Shown: piece by piece, positions 1-7,253 of the stretch | How the letters are laid out: each line of letters starts with the position of its first letter | How positions within the stretch are numbered: the stretch's first letter is position 1 | Source: CAADGY01 sp900696665 | Lineage (GTDB): Bacteria > Acidobacteriota > Terriglobia > Bryobacterales > Bryobacteraceae | Length of the DNA: 16,237 nucleotides | Reading direction: 5' to 3' | Assembly: GCA_035063885.1 (NCBI GenBank) | Contig: JAPSFM010000115.1 | Span: 1 to 16,237, forward strand | The notes under the pieces: model-generated | The model's input: only the letters and a program-made list of their open reading frames with translations | Database searches by the model: none | Told to the model about the DNA's origin: nothing | Translations under genes and position numbers: made by a program

Positions 1-128
1 CCCAGGCCAGGTTTTGAATAAAGCCGCCTTGCGAATTTCCCCTCACGGTGCGATTTCGTCCGCGGAACTGATTCTCCGGTCTCACCGCCTCAATTTGCAG
101 GATCAATGCGAAGTTCCTGCCGTAAACG

Positions 129-158
129 TTGTTTCAATTGCGCAAAATGCGATATGCT
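129..158 (+). promoter_or_regulatory. Possible sigma-70 promoter of yebC
   Basis: A TTGTTT hexamer (129-134) lies 18 bases before TATGCT (153-158), about 50 bases ahead of the yebC start. The match to the consensus is only moderate. The rest of 1-210 shows no convincing gene. The first 21 bases read as six codons followed by TAA, and could be the tail of an upstream plus-strand gene, but that is too short to support. Confidence 0.25.
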
Positions 159-210
159 CCTTGGTTGGGTTCCTGTGGTTTCAGTCTTCCTACTCCCCTA
201 GAGGTTTCTT

Positions 211-954
211 ATGTCAGGACATTCGAAATGGGCGACGATCAAACACAAAAAAGCCGCCCTCGATGCCAAGCGTGGAAAAGTGTTCACGCGCATCATTAAA
301 GAAATAATGATTGCGGCTCGCAGCGGCGGCGATCCGGACGCAAATGCCCGGCTGAGGAGTGCTATCGCGGCGGCGAAAGCTGTAAGTATGCCGGCGGACA
401 ATATCAAGCGTGCAATCATGCGCGGCACGGGCGAACTCGAAGGTGGCCAGATCGATGAAGTAACGTTTGAGGGCTATGGCCCCGGCGGTGCCGCTGTGTT
501 GGTCAGCGTCGCAACGGATAACCGCAACCGAACGGTCAGCGAGATCCGGCACGTATTTTCCAAAAACGGCGGGAACCTGGGGGAGCAGGGCAGCGTCGCC
601 TGGATGTTCGAGAGAAAGAGCCAGATTCTGATCGAGCGCGACAAGGCGAACGAAGACGACCTGATGGCGTTGGTGCTGGATGCGGGAGCGGAGGACCTCC
701 GCGACGATGGCTCAAACTGGGAGGTGCTTTCGGCCCCCGAAGCGCACGATGCTGTGTTCGAGGCAATCCAAAAAGCCGGCATACCGACGGTCTCCGCCGA
801 AATCGCGATGATTCCGAAAAACCTCGTGAAACTGGAAGGCAAAAACGCGGCCGGCATGCTCCGGTTGAGCGAAGCGTTGGAAGAGCACGACGACGTGCAG
901 AGCGTATACTCCAATTTCGATATAGACGAGAAGGAGTTGGAGGCATTGGCGTAA
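211..954 (+). CDS. yebC: YebC/PmpR (TACO1) family regulatory protein
   Basis: This is a cytoplasmic protein of the YebC/PmpR/TACO1 family. Members were first described as DNA-binding transcriptional regulators. Some bacterial members and mitochondrial TACO1 have since been linked to translation of difficult, for example proline-rich, stretches. The 247-residue length is normal for the family. The N-terminus is diagnostic: MSGHSKWATIKHKK at residues 1-14, then RGKVFTRIIKEI and the GGDPDANARLR segment, and a later MPADNIKRAI segment near residues 60-70. The family's acidic C-terminal half is also present. A GAGG ribosome-binding site at 201-204 sits 6 bases before the ATG and fixes the start. 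ruvC begins 17 bases after the stop, a pairing common in many bacteria, so the two are probably co-transcribed. Family identity is certain; which of the proposed molecular roles applies here cannot be read from sequence. Confidence 0.97.
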   Translation: MSGHSKWATIKHKKAALDAKRGKVFTRIIKEIMIAARSGGDPDANARLRSAIAAAKAVSMPADNIKRAIMRGTGELEGGQIDEVTFEGYGPGGAAVLVSVATDNRNRTVSEIRHVFSKNGGNLGEQGSVAWMFERKSQILIERDKANEDDLMALVLDAGAEDLRDDGSNWEVLSAPEAHDAVFEAIQKAGIPTVSAEIAMIPKNLVKLEGKNAAGMLRLSEALEEHDDVQSVYSNFDIDEKELEALA

Positions 955-971
955 GCTGCGCCCAGGCCGGA

Positions 972-1484
972 ATGCGTGTGCTTGGCATCGACTGCGGAAG
1001 CGAACGTACGGGTTACGGTGTGATCGAGACCGACGGCAAGACGCACGAACTGCTGGCGGCTGGCGTCATCCGGACCAGCGCAAAGGAAGCGCCGGAAAAG
1101 CGGCTGTTGAGAATCGCAATGGGACTGCGAGAGGTAATGGAAAAGTTCTCGCCTCAAGCGGCGGCAGTGGAGGAGGTGTTCCACGGCGTGAATGCAAAAG
1201 CTGCTCTGAAACTGGCGCAAGTGAGAGGAGTAGCGCTTTTGACGGCTGCGGAAGCCGGTGTTCCCGTGGGCGAGTACTCTCCCCTCGAGATTAAGACAAG
1301 CGTGGTCGGCTACGGCCGGGCTGAAAAGCGGCAAGTGCAATTGATGCTTCAATCGCTGTTGCGTCTGGACCGGCGCCTGGATTCCAAGGATGCCTCGGAT
1401 GCTGTCGCCGTCGCCGTGTGCCACGCCACTCGTGCCGTCGCCCTACTTCAAACCGGGTTTTCCGGCCGGGGGGTAGGGGCATGA
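972..1484 (+). CDS. ruvC: Crossover junction endodeoxyribonuclease RuvC
   Basis: RuvC is the dimeric Holliday-junction resolvase that cuts four-way junctions late in homologous recombination, normally together with the RuvAB branch-migration motor. The 170 residues span the whole family fold. The RNase H-like acidic catalytic set is visible: D7 in LGIDCGS, E67 in AVEEVFHG, and D140 and D143 in the KDASDAVAVAVCH segment, with H151 after them. The NAKAALKLAQVRGV helix (74-87) and VVGYGRAEKRQV (111-122), which correspond to the DNA-binding and dimer regions, are also present. It lies 17 bases downstream of yebC with only a weak purine-rich sequence ahead of the ATG. Its TGA overlaps the ATG of the next gene. 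ruvA and ruvB are not next to it, so they must be encoded elsewhere if RuvABC is complete. Confidence 0.96.
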   Translation: MRVLGIDCGSERTGYGVIETDGKTHELLAAGVIRTSAKEAPEKRLLRIAMGLREVMEKFSPQAAAVEEVFHGVNAKAALKLAQVRGVALLTAAEAGVPVGEYSPLEIKTSVVGYGRAEKRQVQLMLQSLLRLDRRLDSKDASDAVAVAVCHATRAVALLQTGFSGRGVGA

Positions 1485-2113
1485 GATATCTGACGTTTCT
1501 CTTAGCCACCACAACGGCGCTGGCTGCGGATTTGCCCCGTATCACTTATAGCAAGAGTTTTCCCGGAAGCGCCCCGCCTTACGTTGAAATCATTGTAGAC
1601 AAGAACGGTATGGCCGTTTACAAAGAATCCACCGACGATGAGCACCCCCTGAAATTCCGGTTGACCGAGGCGGAGGCATCCGAGGTGTTCGCACTTGCCG
1701 CGAAACTCGACCACTTCCGCCGGCCTCTCGAATCCGGGCTAAAAGTGGCGAATATGGGGAAAAAGAGCTTCCGCTACGAAGACGGCAGTGTCAGAAATGA
1801 GGTGCACTTCAATTTTTCCCAGGACCTGGACGCGCGAACGCTCATTGACTGGTTTGAGCGTATGACCGAGACCGAGCAGCAGTTCATCAATCTGCAACGA
1901 ACGACGCGTTTCGACAAATTAGGCGTAAACCAGGCGCTGCTTCAGTTGCAGGCGATACATGAGCGGAAACGCCTGGTGGCGCCGGAACAGTTTCTTCCGT
2001 TGCTGGAACGTATTGTAAAGAACGAGTCTTATATGCATATGTCGCGGGAACGCGCCGCCGGTCTGGCCGAGGCTTTTCGCGCCTACACAGCCGGCAAGCC
2101 TGGCGCCGAGTAG
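1481..2113 (+). CDS. Secreted protein of unknown function
   Basis: This gene encodes 210 residues that I do not recognise as a named family. The N-terminus is a short but clear Sec signal peptide (MRYLTFLLATTTALA, cleavage likely after residue 15 or 16), so the protein should be periplasmic or exported. There is no lipobox cysteine. The first part of the mature protein looks like beta structure (PPYVEIIVDKNGMAVYKE, 32-49, and SFRYEDGSVRNEVHFNF, 96-112). The second part is mainly helical and charged (116-200). The start at 1481 is preferred over an in-frame ATG at 1418, because it overlaps the ruvC stop as ATGA, has AGGGG at 1475-1479, and places the signal sequence at the true N-terminus. The overlap suggests translational coupling to ruvC. 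A functional link to recombination is not implied, since this protein is exported. Confidence 0.85.
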   Translation: MRYLTFLLATTTALAADLPRITYSKSFPGSAPPYVEIIVDKNGMAVYKESTDDEHPLKFRLTEAEASEVFALAAKLDHFRRPLESGLKVANMGKKSFRYEDGSVRNEVHFNFSQDLDARTLIDWFERMTETEQQFINLQRTTRFDKLGVNQALLQLQAIHERKRLVAPEQFLPLLERIVKNESYMHMSRERAAGLAEAFRAYTAGKPGAE

Positions 2114-2178
2114 CCACTCCGGCTTCCGCTATACTGGAATTTAAACACTCACCACGAAAAGCACTGCGGAGAGTTACC

Positions 2179-2206
2179 TTTTTCGGAATTGGTTCGTCAC
2201 TATAGT
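2179..2206 (+). promoter_or_regulatory. Possible promoter of the adaptor-permease-TolC-mutL operon
   Basis: TATAGT at 2201-2206 is a good -10 candidate. The T-rich TTTTTC at 2179-2184, 16 bases upstream, is only a weak -35 match. Transcription would begin near 2213 and give a leader of about 55 bases that contains the inverted repeat at 2226-2248. A second -10-like TATACT lies at 2130-2135 without a recognisable -35. The intergenic stretch shows no convincing terminator for the yebC-ruvC unit, so read-through from upstream is also possible. Confidence 0.3.
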
Positions 2207-2225
2207 CCAGAGTAGAAGTGTATGA

Positions 2226-2248
2226 ATCCGCATAAACTAAGTGCGGAT
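2226..2248 (+). promoter_or_regulatory. Inverted repeat before first adaptor: operator or leader hairpin
   Basis: Two perfect 7-base arms, ATCCGCA (2226-2232) and TGCGGAT (2242-2248), flank a 9-base spacer and end 20 bases before the ATG of the first adaptor. In DNA this could be a dimeric repressor site with half-site centres 16 bases apart. In RNA it would form a hairpin just upstream of the ribosome-binding site GGAG (2258-2261). No regulator gene is adjacent, so the binding partner is unknown. Confidence 0.5.
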
Positions 2249-2268
2249 GCGCGGAGTGGAGTTCTCTG

Positions 2269-4011
2269 ATGCAGTACCAGATGAGTGGTGCGCCCGCATC
2301 TGTGTTGAAGCCGGAAGCCCCTGTTCTACCCGCAGATCCGCGTCAAGTCGCGCCCAAGCGTCCGCGTAACCGCAAGATTCTGTTCCTGTTATTTCTGATT
2401 ATCGTTTCCGTGGCGGCTGGCGTTTTTGCGTGGTGGCGTGGACGGCATCAACAGTCCGTGGCGCAACGCGCTCGGATATCGGCCGTTCGTTCGGCGCCAG
2501 TGGGTTGGGGCACGATGCGGAGGACCATCCGCTTATCCGGTACCACCGCGGCGGAGCGTTCGGTACTCTTGATTGCTCCTACTCTTCGGGGTAGCCGTGG
2601 CGACCGGGGACGATCCCGCCAGGTATCCTCGGGCACAAGCGCCAGCACTCAGGTTGCCTCCACGGCGGGTTCGACAGGCAGTGGATCTTCATCAACCACT
2701 CCTACGGTCTCCTCAACGGGAACCGGAACGGCGCAGCCCGGTTCCGCGGGGCAGGCATCGGGCGGGTCCGGTTTCACAGGTTCCAGTGGAACTTCTTCTT
2801 CCGGCGCCTTCCGGTCGGCGACCAGCCGTTTCGGTGGCACTACGCGTTCCTCACGAAGTTCAGCGTCGCAGAGCGCTTCCAGGCAGCGCAGTTCACTTGT
2901 CACGGCCGACACGGGTTCTACCTCCTCCCAATTGCCCGGTGGTGGCGGCGGCGGTGGTGGTGGCGGTGGTGACTTTTCGCTGGTTCTGCAGCAGTTGATC
3001 AAGCCGGGTAGCCACGTGAAAAAGGGCGACATGCTTGCCGAGTTCGATCGCCAGTACATGCTCCTGCGGCTTGACGATTACCGCGTCTCCGTCGATCAGC
3101 AGGGTAAAGAACTGGTAACGCTCAAGGCCAATCTCGATGTAGCCAGAAAAGCGCATGAGCAAAAAATCGTGGCAGCCAAAGGCGATCTGGACCAGGCCGC
3201 TTTAGATCTCAAAACGTTGCCGGTGCGCTCCGCTATCGATTCCGAACGGCTGCGACTGGCGCATGAAGAGGCCCTCGCGCGGTACAAGCAGTTGCTCTCG
3301 GAGGTAAAGCATTTCGAGCGCTCACAGCAGGCGCAGTACCGCATTGCGGAGCTCGACTTCCGCCAGTCGCAACTCGAATTACAACGGTCAGAGGCCAATG
3401 TGAACCGGATGATCGCCACTGCTCCGATAAACGGCCTCACGGTTATGCAGAATACATTCCGTGGAACGGAGTTTGGGCAGATTCAGGAAGGCGACCAGTT
3501 GCGGCCGGGACAGCCCTACATGCAGGTGGTGGATGTAAGTGCGATGGTCATAGAGGCCAAGGTCAGCCAGGTTGATGTAGAGCATTTGCGCATTGGCGCA
3601 AAGGCGGTTGTACGGTTCGACGCCTATCCGGACCTGGTATTGCCGGCCCACGTCTTTTCGATCGGTGCGATGACGAACCCCGGCGGCATGCGCGCCAGTT
3701 TTGTGCGTGAGGTCGCGGTAAAGCTGAGGCTCGACGAGCTCGATCCGCGCGTTATCCCCGATCTTTCCGTCAGCGCGGATGTGGCGATCGAAACGGCTCC
3801 GGAACCTTCCGCCCTGATTGCGCGGGAATCGGTTTTTCGCGATTCGGCCGATACCGATCCCTACGTCTTTGTACGCGCCGGGACTGCCTGGGTACGGCGT
3901 AATGTAGAACTTGGCTTGGCCAATAACATCAGCGTGGCCGTCACTTCAGGGCTCGAGAAGGGTGAAGTTGTGGCGCTATCCCGTCCGCCGGCCGCCAGTA
4001 AAGGGCAGTAG
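2269..4011 (+). CDS. HlyD/MacA-type periplasmic adaptor 1, with Ser/Gly-rich insertion
   Basis: This is a membrane-fusion (periplasmic adaptor) protein of 580 residues, expected to link an inner-membrane transporter to a TolC duct. A proline-rich cytoplasmic N-terminus (1-36) is followed by one membrane anchor (about 37-56, ILFLLFLIIVSVAAGVFAWW). The barrel-sandwich (lipoyl-like) domain is split. Its first half (IRLSGTTAAERSVLLIAP, 87-104) is separated from its second half (LIKPGSHVKKGDMLAEFD, 243-260) by about 130 residues rich in Ser, Thr and Gly, ending in 11 consecutive glycines (224-234). A coiled-coil hairpin follows (about 262-382), then the returning lipoyl strand (ATAPINGLTVM), a beta-barrel domain (VIEAKVSQVDVEHLRIGAKA onward) and a membrane-proximal C-terminal domain. 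The start has GGAG 7 bases upstream. It is the first gene of a six-gene run. The length exceeds the usual 350-450 residues because of the insertion. Confidence 0.9.
   Translation: MQYQMSGAPASVLKPEAPVLPADPRQVAPKRPRNRKILFLLFLIIVSVAAGVFAWWRGRHQQSVAQRARISAVRSAPVGWGTMRRTIRLSGTTAAERSVLLIAPTLRGSRGDRGRSRQVSSGTSASTQVASTAGSTGSGSSSTTPTVSSTGTGTAQPGSAGQASGGSGFTGSSGTSSSGAFRSATSRFGGTTRSSRSSASQSASRQRSSLVTADTGSTSSQLPGGGGGGGGGGGDFSLVLQQLIKPGSHVKKGDMLAEFDRQYMLLRLDDYRVSVDQQGKELVTLKANLDVARKAHEQKIVAAKGDLDQAALDLKTLPVRSAIDSERLRLAHEEALARYKQLLSEVKHFERSQQAQYRIAELDFRQSQLELQRSEANVNRMIATAPINGLTVMQNTFRGTEFGQIQEGDQLRPGQPYMQVVDVSAMVIEAKVSQVDVEHLRIGAKAVVRFDAYPDLVLPAHVFSIGAMTNPGGMRASFVREVAVKLRLDELDPRVIPDLSVSADVAIETAPEPSALIARESVFRDSADTDPYVFVRAGTAWVRRNVELGLANNISVAVTSGLEKGEVVALSRPPAASKGQ
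2587..2970 (+). repeat. Low-complexity coding segment with an 11-codon glycine run
   Basis: Residues 107-234 of adaptor 1 consist mostly of Ser, Thr, Gly and Ala with scattered Arg, and end in 11 GGT/GGC codons in a row (2938-2970). The segment interrupts a folded domain at a position where the two sister adaptors have none. The reading frame stays open and the conserved fold resumes directly afterwards, so it is an in-frame insertion rather than a frameshift. The GGT/GGC run could vary in length by slippage. Confidence 0.85.
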
Positions 4012-4021
4012 AACAGTTACG

Positions 4022-5326
4022 ATGTCGAAGGATCTGAAACCCAAGCACCGCCTCGGGCAGGTGGAATCGTCTCGCAAGAAAAAGATCATCGTTCTAGCCG
4101 TACTGGTGGCGCTTGCCGTCACCGGCGGCTATTTCGCCTACAAACGCACGAACACGACTGAGGTTGAAGTTCCCGTGGCCCGTGTCCGGACCGGCGAATT
4201 CATCATCGCCGTCCGTGCCAGAGGTGAAATCCGCAGCACCCGTTCCATGGTGCTCACGGCACCCCAGGTGCCGAATCCGCAGATTGTAAGGCTCGCCGAA
4301 TCCGGAAAGTCCATTCGAAAGGGCGAGGTGGTGGTGGAATTCGACGCCGCCGCGCAGGAGCAGGCACTGCTCGAACGAAGCACTTCGGTTCGTACCGCGG
4401 ACAGTGAGATCGTCCAAACCAGGGCTGCCCATCGCATCACCGATGAGATGGATGCGATGAACCTGATGACGGCCGGCTACAATCTGGAGCGCGCCAAGCT
4501 GGAAGCGAGCAAGGCGGAGATCCTGTCGGAGATTGAAGGCGCCAAGAACCGGATCGCAGTTGGTATCAGCGAGGGAGAGTTAGGGCAGGTAAAAACAACG
4601 ATCGCGGCGCACAAAACTACTCAAAAGGCGGACCTGGAGCGGCTTGAGCAGCGCAAGGACAAAGCTGTGCGGGACATGGAGCGCGCCAAGGGCTACCTGT
4701 CGCGGATGGTGATTCGCGCGCCCAACGACGGTGTGGTCAACATCCTTCCGAATTTCCGCGCTCCAGGATCGTTCGGTTCCTCACCTCCGCCGTTCAAAGA
4801 AGGAGACCGTGCGTGGACCGGCGCTGCCATCGCCGAAATCCCGGATCTGTCGGAGATGCGGATCGAGCTCAAGCTGGATGAGGTAGATCGCGGTAAGATC
4901 GCTCTGGGCCAGCCCCTGCGAATCCGCGTGGATGCTATCCCGGACAAGGAATTTTCCGCGAACCTGGACTGGATCAGCCCGATCGCCGCGCTGAACTTCC
5001 GTGGCTTCGGGTTGACCGAAAAGCTGTTTCCCGCGCGTGCCACTCTTAAGAATCTTGATTCCCGGCTCCGTCCCGGTATGAGCGCGAGTGCCGACATTAT
5101 CATTGAACGGCAGTCCAAGCAGTTACTGATTCCCGCGCGAGCGAGTTTCATGTACGCCGGCAAACCTGCTGTTTACGTCCAGAGAGGGAAAGATTTTCAG
5201 ATACGCCAAATCGAGGTGGGGAAGCGTAACGATTCCGACATCATCGTGCTGAACGGACTCAAAGAGGGCGAAATCATCGCTCTTGAGAACCCCATCGAAG
5301 CGGCGAAGAAAGCTAAGAAATTGTAG
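4022..5326 (+). CDS. HlyD/MacA-type periplasmic adaptor 2
   Basis: This 434-residue adaptor has the standard architecture and no large insertion. A basic N-terminus (1-21) precedes one membrane anchor (about 22-40, IIVLAVLVALAVTGGYFAY). The barrel-sandwich halves are at about 66-108 (LTAPQVPNPQIVRLAESGKS then KGEVVVEFD) and 228-243 (RMVIRAPNDGVVNILP). Between them is a helical hairpin (about 110-226). The beta-barrel domain includes LSEMRIELKLDEVDRGKIA (276-294) and LRPGMSASADIII (349-361). The C-terminal domain ends with GLKEGEIIALENP. The longest open frame begins at 3911 inside adaptor 1. The ATG at 4022 is preferred because it lies 10 bases after the previous stop and puts the anchor close to the N-terminus. 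The ribosome-binding site is weak, so translation may be coupled to adaptor 1. Its probable role is assembly with the other adaptors and the TolC-type channel; the substrate is unknown. Confidence 0.9.
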   Translation: MSKDLKPKHRLGQVESSRKKKIIVLAVLVALAVTGGYFAYKRTNTTEVEVPVARVRTGEFIIAVRARGEIRSTRSMVLTAPQVPNPQIVRLAESGKSIRKGEVVVEFDAAAQEQALLERSTSVRTADSEIVQTRAAHRITDEMDAMNLMTAGYNLERAKLEASKAEILSEIEGAKNRIAVGISEGELGQVKTTIAAHKTTQKADLERLEQRKDKAVRDMERAKGYLSRMVIRAPNDGVVNILPNFRAPGSFGSSPPPFKEGDRAWTGAAIAEIPDLSEMRIELKLDEVDRGKIALGQPLRIRVDAIPDKEFSANLDWISPIAALNFRGFGLTEKLFPARATLKNLDSRLRPGMSASADIIIERQSKQLLIPARASFMYAGKPAVYVQRGKDFQIRQIEVGKRNDSDIIVLNGLKEGEIIALENPIEAAKKAKKL

Positions 5327-5330
5327 CCGT

Positions 5331-7250
5331 ATGCCCGCCCGCCGTTATTCGTTCAAGAAAATTCTGATCCGCACCGGCATTGTGGCTGTTGTGCTGGCCG
5401 CCTGCTGGGGCGGCTACGTACTGGTACAGCAGATGCCACAGCGGCAGCAACAGGTGGCCACGACGAAAGTTCGCAAGGGCGATGTCGTTGTGCGCAGTTA
5501 CGCTCGTGGAGAATTGCAGGCTGTGCGTTCCGCTTCCCTCGTGGCGCCCAATCTTTTTGGGACAGTTCAGGTCACGAAGCTGGCACAACTCGGCAGCTTT
5601 GCCCGGGAAGGAGACCTGATCGTCGAATTCGATGATTCCGAGGTGCGATCGCGCCTGGAAGAAAAGCAATTGGAACTCGATCAGGTGGACGAGCAGATTC
5701 GGAAGGCCGAGGCCGATCTCGCCATTCGCAATAACCAGGATCAGGTCGAATTGCTGAATGCGCGATACTCTGTCCGTCGCGCCGAACTCGAGGTGAAGCG
5801 CAACGAACTGCTTTCGGAGATTGACAGGAAGAAGAACCTTCTGACGCAGGACGAGGCTCAGCGCAGGCTGAAGCAGCTCGAGAGCGATATCAAGTCACGG
5901 CTGGAGCAGTCCAAGGCGGAGATGGCCGTGCTTTTCGAGCGCAAAAACAAAGCCGTGCTCGAAATGGCGCGGGAACGGCAGCGGCTGGGCCTCGTGAAGC
6001 TGCTTGCGCCCATGAGCGGACTGGTTGCCATCCGACAAAATTTTTCGGGTGGATTCCGCATGTTCGGCATGCAGATTCCCGATGTGCGCGAAGGCGACCA
6101 GGTGTCGCCCGGAATGCTGGTAGCCGATGTGCTGGATTTGTCGGAGCTTGAGATCAGCGCGAAAGTCGGTGAACTCGACCGTGCCAATCTCCGCGAGGGC
6201 CAGGATGTCCTGGTGCACTTGGACGCGATCCCGGAAAAGCAGTTCACGGGCAGGATCAAGTCGATGAGCGGGACGGCGAGCGCGAATTTCTTTTCCGCGG
6301 ACCCGGCCAAGAAATTTGACGTCACGTTCTCTATCGACATGAAAACCCTGATGTCCGCTCTTGGCGCCAAGTCCGAGCAGATCGCCAGAGTGCTGGCGAC
6401 CGCGGCCAAGAACCGCGGCAAACCCCCAACACCGAAGCCGGTCCCGATGGCAGGCATGCCGGCCACTGGTGTTCCCCTGTCCGGGGTAATGGACGGAGGT
6501 GGGATGGTGGGATCTTCGATGGATGGTGGTTCTGGCCTTGCGGCAGGGGCCGCTGTTCCGGGCGCGGCTGGTGCACAAGGCGGGCGGCGGGCTTTCGCGG
6601 GCGGTGGTGGCACCTCGATGCCGGATGGCGACCGGCGGAAACTGCGCGAAGCCGTGGAGAAGGCGCTAAAAGGCCGCAGCATCCAGGACCTTTCACCAGA
6701 GGAACGCCAGAAGGTTTTTGCGGAGGCAAGGAAAGCCGCAGGTTTGGGCGCGGGCAGTCCCGGCGGGCGGCAGCGGCGTAATGGTGAAGTGGGTCCCGGG
6801 GGACTGTCCGCTCCGATGCCGGGTCTGCCGCCAATGGTATATGGCGGCTCTTCGATATTCACGCAGGCGCAGTTCGAAAATGCCAAGCTACCTCCGGCGC
6901 CCGAAGAAGACGATCAGATGGAAGTGCTGTTGCGGCCCGGCCTGCTGGCTGACGTAGAGATCATCGTGGAAAAGATTCCGAACGCGATCTATATTCCCAG
7001 CCAAGCCGTGTTCGAAAAAGACGGAAAGCTGATCGCTTATGTGATGCGGGGAAGCCGCTTTGAAGAGCGCATATTGAAACCGCTGAAGCGCAGCGAATCT
7101 ACCATGGTGATCTCGGAAGGACTGGAGCCCGGCGAGGTTGTGGCGCTCGCAGATCCGACCCTCAGGCCGGGCGACCGGAAAAAGGATAGTGAGAAGAAGT
7201 CTCCCGGCGGAAGCCCGATGGGTGGCATGTCGAAAGCCGGAGGAGCGTAG
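5331..7250 (+). CDS. HlyD/MacA-type periplasmic adaptor 3, with insertion in the beta-barrel domain
   Basis: This third adaptor has 639 residues. The N-terminus carries one membrane anchor (about 11-32, ILIRTGIVAVVLAACWGGYVLV). The barrel-sandwich first half (SASLVAPNLFGTVQVTKLAQ at 67-86, then REGDLIVEFDDSEVRSRLEE at 92-111) is followed by a long charged coiled-coil hairpin (about 104-220) and the returning strand LLAPMSGLVAIRQNFSGGF. The beta-barrel domain starts normally (LSELEISAKVGELDRANLRE, 270-289). It is then interrupted after KKFDVTFSIDMKT by about 185 residues rich in Gly, Met, Ala and Pro, and resumes at MEVLLRPGLLADVEIIV (530-546). The C-terminal domain is followed by a Gly/Lys/Met tail. 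Start 5331 lies 4 bases after the previous stop; the in-frame ATG at 5283 is inside adaptor 2. The next gene begins 3 bases after the stop. Adaptor identity is firm; what the insertion does is unknown. Confidence 0.9.
   Translation: MPARRYSFKKILIRTGIVAVVLAACWGGYVLVQQMPQRQQQVATTKVRKGDVVVRSYARGELQAVRSASLVAPNLFGTVQVTKLAQLGSFAREGDLIVEFDDSEVRSRLEEKQLELDQVDEQIRKAEADLAIRNNQDQVELLNARYSVRRAELEVKRNELLSEIDRKKNLLTQDEAQRRLKQLESDIKSRLEQSKAEMAVLFERKNKAVLEMARERQRLGLVKLLAPMSGLVAIRQNFSGGFRMFGMQIPDVREGDQVSPGMLVADVLDLSELEISAKVGELDRANLREGQDVLVHLDAIPEKQFTGRIKSMSGTASANFFSADPAKKFDVTFSIDMKTLMSALGAKSEQIARVLATAAKNRGKPPTPKPVPMAGMPATGVPLSGVMDGGGMVGSSMDGGSGLAAGAAVPGAAGAQGGRRAFAGGGGTSMPDGDRRKLREAVEKALKGRSIQDLSPEERQKVFAEARKAAGLGAGSPGGRQRRNGEVGPGGLSAPMPGLPPMVYGGSSIFTQAQFENAKLPPAPEEDDQMEVLLRPGLLADVEIIVEKIPNAIYIPSQAVFEKDGKLIAYVMRGSRFEERILKPLKRSESTMVISEGLEPGEVVALADPTLRPGDRKKDSEKKSPGGSPMGGMSKAGGA
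6411..6845 (+). other. Gly/Met/Pro-rich insertion inside adaptor 3
   Basis: Residues 361-505 of adaptor 3 are largely Gly, Ala, Pro and Met, with methionines at 373, 376, 387, 392, 397, 430, 496 and 502. In the middle sits a charged, predicted helical piece (about 434-471, including KLREAVEKALKGRSIQDL and SPEERQKVFAEARKAAGL). The flanks (DVTFSID before, VLLRPGLLADVEI after) are adjacent beta strands of one domain in ordinary adaptors, so this is an in-frame insertion. The Met-rich composition could suggest soft-metal contact, but no defined binding motif is seen. Confidence 0.75.
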
Positions 7251-7253
7251 GAA

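Noticed and set aside
2..133. A minus-strand frame open to the left edge (about 44 codons)
   Set aside because: It has no ATG and no good ribosome-binding site before its GTG or TTG codons, and is short enough to occur by chance. A gene running off the left edge cannot be excluded.
14..307. A plus-strand open frame overlapping the start of yebC
   Set aside because: It overlaps about 100 bases of yebC in another frame, and yebC has its own clear ribosome-binding site and conserved N-terminus.
474..1424. A 316-codon minus-strand open frame across yebC and ruvC
   Set aside because: It is antisense to two well-conserved genes, and its translation (Ser-, His- and Arg-rich) does not resemble a protein family.
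5858..6886. A 342-codon minus-strand open frame opposite adaptor 3
   Set aside because: It is the complement of the adaptor, including its Gly-rich insertion, which produces an artificial Pro/Ser-rich product.
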